NCBI GenBank assembly: GCA_033220425.1 | Contig: CM065653.1 | Coordinates: 3,286,001-3,350,000, forward strand | DNA: 64,000 nt | Direction: 5' to 3' | DNA from: Lepraria neglecta | Taxonomy: Eukaryota > Ascomycota > Lecanoromycetes > Lecanorales > Stereocaulaceae | Part shown: piece by piece, positions 18,837-31,330 of the stretch | How positions within the stretch are numbered: position 1 is the first letter of the stretch | Layout: each line of letters opens with the position of its first letter | Notes under the pieces: model-generated | Told to the model about the DNA's origin: nothing | The model's database searches: none | The model's input: the letters and a program-made list of their open reading frames with translations, nothing else | Program-made: the position numbers and the translations under genes

Positions 18837-21801
18837 TTACCCCGTCGCTTGTACGCTCTCTGATACTTTCACGTCTCCGTCCGCAACTCTTAGACTTTCC
18901 AATGACATGGTTGATGCTGCTTGCTCGGTCTGAGGGCTTGCAGGCAGCTCAATGGCCTTGATCTGATGAAAAGGTTTGCTGCGTTCATGTTCTAGTGTTC
19001 TCGCTCGTCCACCAACGATCTGCAGCTTTGCATAACCTTTGGGAATCTGGATTGAAAAATCAAAGCTGGCTCCTTGATGGGTGACCGTGAACATGAAAGC
19101 GAACGCCTCTGGTCCTGCAGACGCGTCTGACTCTGCAGACATGCAATCGGAATGACGAAAGTGGAGACTCTTTTCATGAAAATCATGCACACCGCTGGGA
19201 CAATCACTTGGCACTTCAATATAGGCGTGATAAGAATCTAGCCATACTGTTGTATATGCTCCATAACTTGCGAGTTCGATTCGCACTTCCGCGGTCTGTA
19301 CATCTGCGCCCATGATTGTGAGGGCCCACGCTGGCTGAAAGGCGTGGGATTGGGCTATTATCCCTGACAGCGCAGAGTGGGTAGAATAGTCGCACTTGTC
19401 AGCCTCATCGTCTCCTTTGCCATCTAAGAGGACTTTCGCACCTTGGTGACCGCGATCTGCTGCTCTACGAAGAGCCCTCTCGGAGTCAGGTTGAGATGCG
19501 TCATTCAACGCTAGAATTGTAGGAACCGCTGGCTCAGACAAGTCGCTCGGAAACATCGGGCGTCTCAAGTCCTTGCCCCATGGGCACTTTCGAAGCTTAG
19601 ATATTGCCGCGGAAAGTTCCTTCCTTATACAGCCCCATTCATACGCAAGGAGAAGCCGAACGATTCGACAATGTCCTGCCTCAGCCGCCAGATTCAGCGG
19701 AACAGATCCTTCCTTATCCGAGGCTTCACAGTTCGCTCCATGTTTGATGAGCTGCCGGACAATGTTCTCCACTCCTTCGCGCGCTGCGATATGAAGTGCC
19801 GTCTCCTCTTTGTAATTGGTCGCTTCCACCCGAGCACCCCTCTCAAGTAGAAGCTTTACAATCTTTTCGTTCCTTCCAATGGCGGCTTCGTGAAGTGGAA
19901 AGTTTCCAGCCTCATGCTGTTCTTGGACTTCAAACCCACAATCAAGGAACATGTGAGTAAGCTCCTCGTTTCCACATCTTGAAGCTATTCCGACGAGACT
20001 CAACCCACCAAAGCGTGAAATTTTGTGATGCTCCTTCAGTAGAACCTCTACCAGGGAAGTATGGCCGCATTCTACTACCCAGCAAATTAGCGGCGTCTTG
20101 TGCCAAGGACGTCCGAATACGCTGCAGTGTCGCTTAGCGACCTCAGGCTTTGTAAATTCAGATGCCAAGGACGTCGCAATCTGCAGGGCTCCTCCTTGTT
20201 TGCCATTTGCCTTGGTGCTGTACTTCTCAGATAGCTGTGGCAGTATCCGACGCGCAACACCTTGGGCTTCGTTCTTCATGGCAACTAACAGAATGCAGGC
20301 TATGAGGTCGTCGAGTTTTGCACCCTCTTCAGTGCGTTCAAAGGTATAAGTGTTTATGGCTTCAAGGAGGGTGCATAGATCATACGCATCCAGAGCATTC
20401 GTGAAGGTGACTTGTTCGTCATTAAATGTTACGGAGTTGGAAGCGTCGCGATGAGAGTATGCTAGCCCCTGAAGCGCAATTGCCATCAGGATTGAGCCGT
20501 TCTGATCTTGAGCCACCAGTCTTGCATCTTTGGTGTCTTGCCGCACGAGTAATAGTAGTATGGAGGGTAAGGCTTCTGCGAGCGTACGCAGTTTACAGAT
20601 CGCAAATCTTTGAAACAGAATTTGCTCCCCTCCACCTACTGGACCGCCGTCACGGCTTCGAAGGCTGTTGCGCGGTCGTATTATAAGCCCCTTGTTTGGT
20701 ATCTCCCATATTCGTAGATCCTGGCCTTCCAGATCGCCCAAGTCCGGGAAGACCGACTCCAGAGACTCCAATCTGGAGAATTGATTCTTCAATTCCGCGG
20801 ATAATAGCTGTACCTCCGCAAATTTGCTTGCAGCTATCAAAGACACTTGTGGGTGGCAGGCAATGATGTCCACCACTATCCAAGAAGCCTTGATAAGATT
20901 GATAAAGGCTCCTAATGGAACGCTCTGCTTGGGTGTTAAGATGCTGTAGAGCTCCATCTGGGATCGGAGTAACCACCACCGCCCTGCGTTTATCCATTGA
21001 TCTAGACCTATCGTATTCCAGGATTGAGAGACTTCGGCATTCCTCATGAAGGCTGCGTGGAGAGAAATCTTGAGAAACTCATCGTCCACGGCCGACAATG
21101 AAGGGACCTGGGGTTTCTCGTTTCGTTGATTGCTCATTATGTAGCTTTTGATTGCTTTAACATCTTCCTCTAGGGCTGCGTGAGATGACTCGATACGTTG
21201 AAGAGAAGAGCTAGAGGTTGGTTAACATAGACAAGAATAAATATGGCAAGCAGAGTACATACTTGCCAACAGAGGTCAAGAGCAAATTCATGACCGTATT
21301 GTGGTAGATAAGCTAACACACAATAAGCTGCTGATCGAATCAATAGGAATGTATATCAAGCAGCACTGACCTTGTTTCTAAGTGCGTCTATGCCAGAGAA
21401 TTCGGTCGACCACTTCAACTTGGCCCACAGCTGTTTACGTCTGGAATTAGAGCCTAGTATCTCATATTTGCCCGCCAACTTCTCAAGCCGCTTCAAGGTA
21501 TCGGTGATTCCGGCAATCATTCCATTCACCATCCGCATTCGATTTTCGCCTGCCCGTACCAAAGTCGAATCAGGATTTTTAACTTCATCTTGGAGAATAG
21601 TAAGAGAGTTCCTAAGAGTCGAGACCTCTCCCAAGAGTAATTGGAACTCTTGTGGAGCACCACGAGCCACCATGTAGCAATCGCGGTAGAGCTTCTATCT
21701 CTCGCAATCAACGAAGAACAACATCTACTATGAAAAGGACTGCATACCAAGGCAAGCTCACCCACAGCAATGAAGTCGCTAATGGCGAAGCCGAATGACA
21801 T
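18837..21801 (-). CDS. Ankyrin-repeat protein with fungal STAND-type N-terminal domain
   Basis: Four exons (21801-21748, 21694-21371, 21312-21263, 21210-18837) join in phase to 933 codons. The N-terminus reads MSFGFAISDFIAVGELAL then KLYRDCYMVARGAPQEFQLLLGEVSTLRNSL. This is the opening helical domain found in many fungal NACHT/ankyrin and kinase receptor-like proteins. Residues about 150-200 (LLLTSVGNSSLQRI, then a short coiled coil) finish it. No NB-ARC or NACHT P-loop is visible. Ankyrin repeats occupy roughly residues 525-655, with clear units such as NFPLHEAAIGRNEKIVKLLL, ETALHIAAREGVENIVRQLI and SVPLNLAAEAGHCRIVRLLL. The last 200 residues form an unrecognised, probably globular part. The architecture suggests cytosolic signalling or recognition, perhaps in non-self responses; that is inference. 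It is intact, unlike several neighbours. Confidence 0.85.
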
Positions 21802-24178
21802 TTTGGAAACAACTTAAGTGGAAAGGTTCTTCTTTGGACCTGACGACGATAGGGCTCTGCGGCAAAGTGGAGCGGCCAGAAGCAGCGAAGAGTAGATGTA
21901 CAGAGAGAGACACCCGCAGTCATGAGCTTCCTATGTCATGGTGAAAACATTGATGCTCATCAGTCGAGATCTTCCCTGGCGAGAGAGCCTTGTCAATGCT
22001 GGTATAACAAGGCTTCGACTGGTAATCGATGAGGTGGAGTCAGCCTGCAGTTCAGCCCCCCTGGCCCCCACGCATGTCGATCCTCATGGCAGTCCATTAT
22101 AGACTTAGGGACAATGGGCCGAAATCACGATTTATGCAAATCGATAAATCGTAATTCCGTAATTCTTTTCCGAACCAAAATAAAAATAATTTAATTTAAT
22201 TATATTAATTATATTTATAACGTTAGATAATATTTTACTATTTACGCCTAATCGTCGCACCGCTAGGTAGTCTTGTTCCGGCGGAACGAGTCACGGCCAA
22301 TGTCCTCAAGCAATATAAAGAAATAAAGTACTCACCAATACGACCTCCGAGCTCCAAGAACACCTTCAAAAAATTGATTCCGGACGGCAGAACCCTTTAT
22401 AATAAGCCGCTAGGACGTCGGGTAAAGATGTAATAGAGCGAGAAACAGTGCAAGAGGGAAAAGGACAGCATCAAATAATGCCTTATTATCTACGCCTAAG
22501 TATCTGAACAAGTGGACAAGGTCCATGTCAGCGTGTTCGAAGATGTATGCCGATCAGGTCATCGTCGCAAAAGATTATTTCGGCCAAGCGAGTCACTACT
22601 GGGGTTAGAGCGACGCAATGGCTAGGATAGATGTCCGATGCCCTGCATCAGCTCTCGCGGGATCGAGGGATTACTGGCCGTGCAGCTATAAGGGAAAGCA
22701 ATGTAGCAGAGTGAGGTGGTTCCGAAGTTTGAGGATTATTATGGAGCGGGACACAAGCTCAGTTGATATGAAAGTGCTGCTCTTATTGAATAATTGGATC
22801 AGCTTGGCTTACCATTCCTTTTTAGTGTAGAATGCGCACTTCTGATTCAGAGAGTAAATGGCGTTCTAACATTCGTCAGCTGTTGCTGCTTTGCACAGGT
22901 ATTATTTGCATTCGGCTTCGTTTAGCTCACCTACCGGTCTTGTAATATTCCATACTCTTGCCTGAATCAATAGCCGTATCCCGTTACCCCTATTGTTTTA
23001 AATGTGGCTCTTTCCGAAAATTTGATTTTTTTCAATGAGAGCCCCGGAGCAGCCCCGGAAGCCCCCTCGGAAACCCCCTGGGAAGCCGCCTGGAGATCCC
23101 CTTCTAAGTACGTCTAAGATTCCACTATTTACATGATTACCAGCCTGTACGCTCGCCACTAGGAATTCGTGTGCGCCCTGGACTTTCGACTTCTGGGGGG
23201 GTGTCGTACGTGTTATTTCGGGTATCTCGGGGTATATTAGCAGAGCTGGAAAGTGGTAGAGTTGGAAGAATTTGGTGGTTATGAGGCACTAGCATAGGGG
23301 CGGCCTTAGGGGCATTGAATTTTATTTTGTCGACGAGACAGGGTCTGGACACCTCGGGCGGCCCCCCTGCTACTTCAAGGCATCTAAACGAGGGTTTTAC
23401 CGATATGAATGGCTTCAAGTTGCCAAGAGTCTAGCAAGGGGGCCGCCCGAGGTGTCCAGACCCTGTAATTCATGTCTCCACGACCTCTCTTTGACAAAGA
23501 CACCTTCTTGTGCGCTGGGGCTTCTTCAGGCGAAGTGGACAAGAGCAATCAGTATTAAGTCAGACTGGTTCCTCATGCTCCAACTACGGAAACGAGCTGA
23601 GGCTTTTACAGTATCTATCATCTACAACTCTAAATCCCTTCCCCCGGCGCTTTGTCTTCAATAATCAGCCTATACGTACCTCCGGAAAGCCTTCAAGACG
23701 CGTAGGCCTCAGAGACTTTAATACAAATATCGGAATCAAGCGGCATTCCGAGCTGCAGTTGGCGCTGTGCCCATTCGAACGCCTGCAGTACGTCTGACAC
23801 AAGAAGCCGGAAGGTCGAGTCATGCTTCTCGGAGCCTCTGCCTACACGCCTTTCAATAATCGGGAGCTGAGCTGGGCTGTCTCAAAGTTCAAGCCAGCAC
23901 ATTGAAGAGTCATCGTGTCGAGATCTATAATGCGAGGCCCTGTTTGTAAATCCCTTGAAGGTGGGCCAGCTTCGAACCCCACCTCCACGTTTTCAAAAGA
24001 CCTTCATACTCTACAACTGCGTAGGATGCCGCTCCAGCACCGACATGAGCTAGTGCAAAGATGGCCCAACGCGCTGGAACTCAGAGCCTGGCGCTGTAAG
24101 GGTTATTCTATTTAAAATTGCCGTCGTCTGTGACGTGTCTACCTCCTTTCTCCCTTCGTCGTTCAGAATCCTCTCGAA
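21802..24178. other. Gene-poor, repeat-containing interval
   Basis: No intact gene. At about 22175-22250 the sequence becomes almost pure A/T with many TA steps, surrounded by fragments such as GTTCCGGCGGAACGAGTCAC, an imperfect palindrome echoed weakly at 22575. This looks like a RIP-degraded transposon, but no transposase motif is readable. The 129-bp inverted-repeat element lies at 23338-23466. Confidence 0.45.
23338..23466. mobile_element. 129-bp inverted-repeat element (MITE-like)
   Basis: Arms of 29 bp, 23338-23366 and 23438-23466, are exact reverse complements beginning ACAGGGTCTGGACACC and ending in a C-run. With one mismatch the pairing continues through TGCTA. The 71-bp centre is unique in the window. 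I see no convincing target duplication on the flanks. It could be a small non-autonomous DNA transposon or a solo hairpin left by a larger one. Confidence 0.6.
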
Positions 24179-26063
24179 TTATGCGTCCAATCGCCCTCCA
24201 TTCTCAAGTCCAGTCACCAGTCCCACATACCCGTCTGGCCTTACCACCACCAGCGCACCAATATTCACGTGAACGCCTAGCTCGCCGTGCGATGTGCTGT
24301 TGACGTCTTCGTGTATGCTTGACTTCCAATGTGGGAAGGGTGCTGGCAGGGTCTCTACTGGAACTTCCAGGTGTGGCGAAGTATGGACAAGATAGAGATT
24401 AATAATCGTGGTTGGATCGTTTGCTGGGTGATATGATATATCGTCGGCTCTGCTGATCGATTCTTGTGACAGCCTCATGGAGGAGTGTGACTCCGAGAAG
24501 CGAGTCAGCGGTGAAGAGGAGCTGGATAAGTATGCTGATAGATTATCGAGCCTGCCGTGAGAAAGGGCATCTCCGGCAAAAACAACAATGTGGAAGTGTC
24601 CATTTGATGGCATATTGTCAAGCATATTGACAATTCTACCATCAACATGCCGAGTAAGCGTAATTGGTAGCAACCTTTTCCCCGGTCTCAGCGGCTCCAG
24701 CACTTTTTCATCGATCTCAACATCAACTCGCTCGTCTGTCAAAACGCTTGGAGGGTACTGATGCCCGCAGCCAGAGGTGAGGCCTTTGTTCTAGACGTAC
24801 ATGTCGTGGAACTCCGGACCTTCGAGCTTCTCTGGCGAGGCAGAAAGGTAGGAGAGCTTCTCGTCGAAGTCCACCAACTACCTAGTGGTATATTGGCGCT
24901 CTGTTTGATAGGTTTGCAGGAGTGAGGGTTTGGCACGACCGCGAAGCGTTAGTGCAAGCTTCCATGTAAGGTCGTAGGCATCGTTCATCCTGACATTCAT
25001 GCCTATGGCAGAGATTAGTTGATGAGGGACATAATAAGATGAATGTTTGGTCTACCTCGACCAGCTTTGGGTGAATGTGCGTGGCATGCATCACCAAGTA
25101 TGAAGACTCGATCATCCACGTCACAGAAACAGTCGGCAATGCGCTGCGCAATGTGGTACATCCTCACCGATTCCACCTCTTTAATTTCAATCTTGAAAGG
25201 GTGCAGCAAAGACTTAGCTCGGTCTGTCAGAATTCCGATTACAGTCTTATCATTCGTCAACTCAGAACCCTTTCCTTCATACTTGCTAGCTGACAATCCC
25301 AACACCTCGTCTTCTGTCAACAGAGTGTGAGTCTCATTCCATTATTGGTGTTGGGAATTATCATCATACTTCCCTCATTAGTACGGATAGCGCACCGGCG
25401 CCGAGCATCAAGGAAATTCGTGGCAGCGAAGACTTCAGCCACAGCCCATGAATCACTCGTCTGATGCACTGACGACTCGATCTTCAAACTCTTGCGCACG
25501 GTGCTCCTCCCACCATCGCAACCGAGCACGTGCTTCACCGGCACCTCCTCAACCATCGCCGAAACCAAATTCTTCAACCTCACATTCAAAGGAAACTCCT
25601 CGTGCTCACTCGTCTCGAAACCAACAAATTCCACCGGCCTCTCAACCTCCACCCCTCTACTACTTAAATCCTCAACAAAAATCCTCTCCGTATGCCCCTG
25701 ATGCATGATATTGACATGCGGATAATTCGTTGGGTTAAAAATATCCTTTTCCGGCGAATGCTTCGACCTCTTCAGTTCTCCATTCTCGCGAAACCAGAAA
25801 GATGTCTCAGTCATTTTGTTGCTGTACCTTGCAAGCTCGTGCGGTAGTCCGAGCGAATGGAATATCTCTGCTGTTCGAGGCTGTAGTCCGCTTGCGTGGC
25901 CCCGCTGGATGGGGCTGGGGCGCTTGTCGATGATGCGCAAAGGGATGCCGTAGAGGGATAGAGTTGCTCCGGCCATGAAGCCGGCGGGGCCGGCGCCGAC
26001 GATGAGAACCGGGGTGGGACTACCTTTGCTGAAGGAGTGGATTTCTTTGCTGGGTTGTGCCAT
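24179..26063 (-). pseudogene. Phenol 2-monooxygenase-like FAD enzyme, broken
   Basis: Intact relatives hydroxylate aromatic rings using FAD and NADPH. The N-terminal FAD fold is clear: VLIVGAGPAGFMAG at residues 19-32, then HASGLQPRTAEIF. The second FAD motif DRVFILGDACHAHSPKAGRG is followed by a normal intron (25055-25003), then GMN...DAYDLTWKLAL. The C-terminal thioredoxin-like domain (HFHIVVFAGD, VVVRPDGYVG) is present. The gene is broken at a frameshift near 25325, between MRLTL and LTEDEVLG, where no intron fits. It also has TAG stops at 24880-24878 (before LVDFDEKL) and 24793-24791 (between HDMYV and NKGLTSGCG). Both TAGs could derive from CAG by C-to-T in a CpA context, as RIP would cause. 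A TAA ending the frame at 24179 may also be premature. Confidence 0.78.
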
Positions 26064-26947
26064 GTTATGCCTTAGAAAGGTGCCCTTTCTCTTTTCAAAA
26101 GGTAGGCTTTGAAGTTATCTCGAAATTTTCTTTCTTTTCGCGAAGAGGTTGGGGTGTCATGTATCTAAAACTCAATCCCTTTTTATTAGTCACATATTTC
26201 ACGGGATCTGGTATATCCACTAAGGTTGCACTGACCGGCTTGTTATTTAAAGGCCTAAAAAGCTGTGCGTGTTGTTACAGCGTCGTCGGGCGGAAGGCTC
26301 GGATCGGATATAGGCATGATGTCAATATGCGCATGTGTGTCGGTTTAGGCGATGTCTTCCATCACTGGATTTGCTAGGAGGACGCGATCTGGTGTGTAAC
26401 GTCCTAGGGGAAGAAATGAGCTAATCCAAATATGTCAAGTTCATTGGACAGCCATTGCAGGACATCCTTTTTCCATTTTTGGAAACGTGATCACATGACC
26501 TGCAGCCTACCTGGGTTCTTCGTCAAAACTGATGACGATGAAAGCTGACAACTGAGCCATCAGCAGTACATAGAAAGCTTCGAAGATGGTCAGATGGGCA
26601 AACATGGCAAGATTTTCGCATTTTGAGCTCCCTTGCATGAGTGCTAGTTTTGGGCACCACGGCTTAAGAGTAAAAGTACACCTAAATAGCGTGCGAAAAG
26701 TTGTCGAGAATAGAACATGATTCTGAGGTCAGTCTGGGAAGTCGTAATGTTGATGTCTACAAACAAAACCCGACGTTTTCGTAGGCTATATTCGTAGCTA
26801 ATGAGCAAGCTTGGTCCAGATGCGACTAGAAGTGGGATGCATGACTAGTGCGTTGAACATGATACACGATCAGGCTGAAAGAAAACTTCATTTTACTTTC
26901 AACCCCATCGGTGCACAAAGCTTCTCTGCTTGATTTACACTGGAGCC
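26064..26947. other. Divergent intergenic region
   Basis: It lies between the monooxygenase relic and the ankyrin gene. Nothing recognisable is seen; a 106-codon frame at 26057-26377 is not protein-like. Confidence 0.45.
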
Positions 26948-29554
26948 ATGGTGGATCCGCTATCTATCGCCGCCTCCGTTCTGACAGTGGTTGGCGCCGC
27001 GCACAAAGTCAAAAAAGGCTTGCGCGTGCTCAAGGTTATCAAAGATGCACCAGAAGGCCTCAATGACCTAATTGAAGATGTCTCGCGACTCGAGGTGGTC
27101 CTTGAAACCATCAAGAATGCTACGTCCGATTCCCAGACGGCTATGCCTGCAATGGAAACCTTGCTTGGGGCTGGCCGAAAAAGACTTACCGAGCTGGATA
27201 TACTGATCCAGTACACGTTGACCGAAGCTGGAGAAGATCGTAAAGTTGACCGCTGGCAGTGGGCAAGAGGACGGAGTGATGTTGGGAGGATACAAGGGCA
27301 ATTGGATATTATTCGAAATGATCTGACACTACTGATCAGTTCAAATAACTTGTAAGTCCTATCTCTTACACAGTGGAAATAATACTGAATCTTATTTCAG
27401 CTCCATGTTACAGCAAATATCCGTCCACACGGGCCAAATTGCATCTGAGCAGCAAGCATCGAATCTCCAAGTTGCTGCTGCCCTCCCACAACTTCAGGGT
27501 GCCATAGGCCATCTATACCAGAAGCTCGAAGAGTCACAATCCACTCAGGCAGCATTGACTCGACTTCTTGGTAACGTACGGCAAGCTAGCGTTGATTCGA
27601 CGCCTAATGCAGCGGTTAGGTCACCTGGCCAAACTATGGAAATTGCACGCGAGACTCAACTCACCAGGCATCGTATGAGCTCAACATCTGAGATCAATAT
27701 CAGTGGCATTCGGTATGGACGCTGTCAATCGAGCTGCCCTTGCAGTTGCCACAGGATCAGGAAGTCCGTTCGTTACCGGAGCTCATCCAAGTTGCTAGGT
27801 TTTGGATCGATGTCGTTTGCAGGAATTCCAATGCTTAGAGGCAGATGTAACGTTCAGGCATGCAAGCAGACTACTACACCGTCTGTCAGAATCAACTATT
27901 GGCTGCCGACATGGTTGGCACTCCGCATGATTTCGATATGGTTCACATCATCGCCGCTTTACGGCCCAGAACTTCTGATCAGAGTCCCACGGTACGTAGA
28001 CACAGGGGGGTTCCCGAATCCTCCTGGTGTTGATGCAATAGTCCGACACGATCTAGAAAGCTTGCGACTTCATTTAGCCGATGGGCTGTGCACGCCGAAT
28101 GATATATACGGTCCCACGGACTCGCTTCTACTCGTACGTAAACATTTTCGGGTTTGCTGTAGGTAATTGCCGCTAAGAAAATGGGAGCATAGGTAGCTAT
28201 CCTTCAAGGAAATATCGACATCATAGAATGTCTCTTGCACTTGGGTGCGGATCTCAATTGCCAATCGGCAATCTTAGAAGAGTAAGCCGTCCCACCTTCT
28301 GATTTTGAAGATTCCCACATAACATCTTCTGATTGCAGAGCCGTGGTAACTAATTCCCTGCTATATTGCGTACAGATGAGAGGATGGAATGAGGATACAG
28401 TACCTTCGAAACCATTGACCAAACTTCTTCCAATGATAACATGGGACGACCATTTTGAACAGGCAGGTTTTACAGAGCTTCACAAAATCGTCTGTAACGT
28501 AAGTGGTTGTGACTTGGAAACAGAGGTAGCAGCTCGGCCTGAGGAAATCAATAAGCTAGATATCGACTCTAAGACCCCTTTGCATTATGCCAGCAGAGCT
28601 AGAAACATCGCTCACATTCGCATTCTCTTATCACATGGAGCGGATCCAAACGCCTCAGATTTGCCAATACTTGCCACACCGATACGTTTTAAAGATCGGG
28701 AAGTGATAAAATGCTTACTTGAAGCGGGTGCTTGGATTCTTGGATCACCGAATGAGAGTCAGATGGAAGACAATGCATACCAAAATTATTTTGAGATTCT
28801 TGCGTTCTACTGGTGGTATGACTACGTCGATGAAGCCGAAGCTGAGCGTGTGAATAAGACACTCGCTATCGACAGACTACTCATTGCCTACGAGTTTGAT
28901 CTCAATTATCAGAGGATCACCGGAGAAACATTTGTCATGGCTCTGGCGGCAAACCGTCATTACGACACTCCAAGCGCATCCCGCTTGAGGTTGGCACTCG
29001 AAAACGATGCTGATATCGAATTGGCCGATGGCGTCGGTCTACGGGCTCTACATCACTCAGTGAAAGCTTCGAACACCATCGCATTCGAGAGGCTAGTCTC
29101 TTTTGAAGCACAGCTCGACGCCAAAACGGAGAATGGTAGCACTGTACTGCACTTGGCAGTGAGACACATTTTAGATGTTGATCTGGTTCGAGCAATGCTT
29201 GAGGTTGATCTAAGCTTCATCGACCTCGAAGCAAAAGATCATCGTGGATTGACAGCTTTCGCGTTGTTGAAGATGAGGGCTGGGAAGCGGCGAGACCTTT
29301 GGGGTTACTTTCCTGAAATAAGAATTTACGACAGTTGGGACAACAATTATGTGACACAAAAGACCGAAAGCGACATCGTCAACGGACTTGAAATCCTACT
29401 ACGGCGAATCCAGGAGGCGCAGGGTGTTCCAGTTGAAGAAAGATATCCACCATTGTTCAATGCAGCAGGGTTTGTTGAAGATAACGGACATGAGGAGGAC
29501 AATTTTGATCTGCTTACGAGGGGCCTGCCAGGGACATGGCCTACGGAGCTCTGA
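26948..29554 (+). CDS. Ankyrin-repeat protein with fungal STAND-type N-terminal helical domain
   Basis: Four exons (26948-27351, 27401-28133, 28193-28281, 28339-29554) give 813 codons in phase. The start MVDPLSIAASVLTVVGAAHKVKKGL is chosen over the ATG at 26930 because VDPLSIAASV is the conserved beginning of this fungal N-terminal domain. After it come an amphipathic helical region and a Cys/His cluster, CQSSCPCSCHRIRKSVRYRSS at about 152-172, a pattern seen in many fungal ankyrin proteins. A following CNVQACK is also typical. Ankyrin units are visible from about 385: NIDIIECLLHLGADLN, TPLHYASRARNIAHIRILL, REVIKCLLEAGA, STVLHLAVRHILDVDLVRAML. No P-loop is seen. It resembles the 18.8-21.8 kb gene in architecture but not in sequence. 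Role in signalling is inferred from family context. Confidence 0.83.
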
Positions 29555-29843
29555 AGGGAGTTATTTGTTGATGACATTGATTTGGGTCAAATAGTTCTAA
29601 GCCTTGCAATACTTACAACTTCATTCTGGACATTTGCACTTTCACCAAACTCCAAATTCTCTGCAACCCGCGTAGGCTTGAATGGACTGCGGAGCAACGT
29701 ATTGTTAGGACGCCTGGCGATGAAAAGCCGACACTTTCCAGACGGCTAGCCCTGACCCTAAGTCACATTAGCGTCGCCGAGGCATCTCGCATCTCCAAGC
29801 AGAACGTCACCTTTCAGTTCCAATCTTTCTACACACAGCCAAC

Positions 29844-30727
29844 ATGTCTACAGCATTGAAGATATTAGTACCCGTCAAACGGGTCATAGACTATGCCGTA
29901 CGCCCTCCCGCTTCCCAATTGACCCTGTACCACCCTCTCCCCACCCCCCACCACCTCCCAACCCTGCTCCTCCAGCTAACAGACATCCCCCACAGGTCAA
30001 ACCCCGCGTCAACTCCGCCCGCACAGCCATCGAAACAGCCGGCGTAAAACACAGCATGAATCCCTTCGACGAACTCTCCATCGAAGCCGCAGTCCGCATG
30101 CGCGAACGCGGCACCCCCGCCGTCACCGACATCCTCGCCCTCTCCGCCGGTCCCCCCAAATGCGTCGACGTGTTGCGCACAGCGATGGCTATGGGCGCCG
30201 ATAGGAGCATACATGTTGAGATCTCCGACGCGGAAGTGAAAGAGAAGGGGGAATTGGAGCCGCTGGGCGTGGCTAAACTTTTGAAGAGTGTAGTGGAGAA
30301 GGAGGAGAGGAATTTGGTCATTTTGGGGAAACAGAGTATTGATGATGATTCGAACCAGACGGGGCAGATGCTTGCTGGGCTATTAGGCTGGGGTCAAGCT
30401 ACACAGGCCAGCAAGATTGAGTTTGAGGGCGATAATGTGTCTGTGACGAGAGAGGTTGATGGAGGTGTCGAGACGCTGAGGTGTCCGTTGCCGATGGTTA
30501 TTACGACTGATTTGAGGTTGAATGAGCCGCGGTATGCGAGTCTGCCGAATATTATGAAGGCGAAGAAGAAGAAGTTGGAGAAGATGACACTCCAAGATTT
30601 TGGGGTGGATGACGGGAGGAGGTTGAAGACGCTTAAGGTGGAGGAACCGCCGGCTAGGCAGGGGGGTGGGAAGGTGGAGGATGTGGATGGGATGATTAAG
30701 AAGTTGAAGGAGTTGGGGGCTATTTAG
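29844..30727 (+). CDS. Electron transfer flavoprotein beta subunit
   Basis: ETF-beta pairs with ETF-alpha in the mitochondrial matrix and passes electrons from acyl-CoA and other dehydrogenases to ETF-ubiquinone oxidoreductase. Two exons, 29844-29897 and 29996-30727, join in phase to 261 codons, the normal length. The intron interrupts VKRVIDYA-VKPRVN. Hallmarks are KILVPVKRVIDYAV at the start, AGVKHSMNPFDELSIEAAVR, the AMP/NAD-type loop segment LSAGPPKCVDVLRTAMAMGAD, the GKQSIDDDSNQTGQMLAGLLGWGQAT signature near 145-170, and the recognition-loop RYASLPNIMKAKKKKLEK. No long presequence is present, as is usual for ETF-beta. The codons in the first 300 bases are markedly C-rich. High confidence. 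Confidence 0.95.
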
Positions 30728-31330
30728 TGAGGGAGATGGTGATGAGAGTTGTGGTCACGTCTTGTTCGATGTACATATTCCGGGGTTAACATCTTTTGTA
30801 TTCATCGAAGCATCTATCAAGTATTTCTCGAAGCCATTGGCCGAGTCACCTATCCATTTCCCCATCTTTTCTTGTTGTTTTCCAACTTTTCTCTGTCATG
30901 TTTTCGCCTGTCAGAAGAGAATGTATGTATGATCATCCAAACGACTTTTCAAGAAACCGCCATTCACGAAACCGCCATATCAGGAGCCACCATTCAGGAA
31001 ACGACCGTGTAAGAAACGACCATTCAAGAAATCATTTATTAAGAAACCATCGATCAAGTAAACCACCAATCTTCCATCCATCTATGATAGAATTGTGTTC
31101 ATAAGCAGTGATGTCCAACAGTCGGAAGACTGCCAATCTAGTCATGGAAGACGATTCAGCCAATATATTCATGTCATGCTAGGGATGTGTATCTTACATT
31201 GTCGCTCCGACGAGAGGTAGCAGCAATTGCTTGTGAACATTCGCTAGAAGGATCCATTGTTAGCTAACATGCAGGTGATGCAATAGGACATAGCCAGTCT
31301 TACTTGCTCATGAGTGTGGTAACACCCCAA
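30728..31330. other. Convergent intergenic region with minisatellite
   Basis: It holds the 3' ends of ETF-beta and the CCCH gene. The only structured content is the tandem repeat at 30951-31071. Confidence 0.5.
30951..31071 (+). repeat. Minisatellite, eight degenerate units of 14-16 bp
   Basis: The unit consensus is about AAGAAACCRCCATTC. Starts are at 30951, 30966, 30982, 30996, 31011, 31026, 31041 and 31056. Since most units are 15 bp, each reading frame repeats every five codons: KKPPF-like, SRNRH-like and IQETA-like series. No gene model clearly includes it. Confidence 0.8.
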
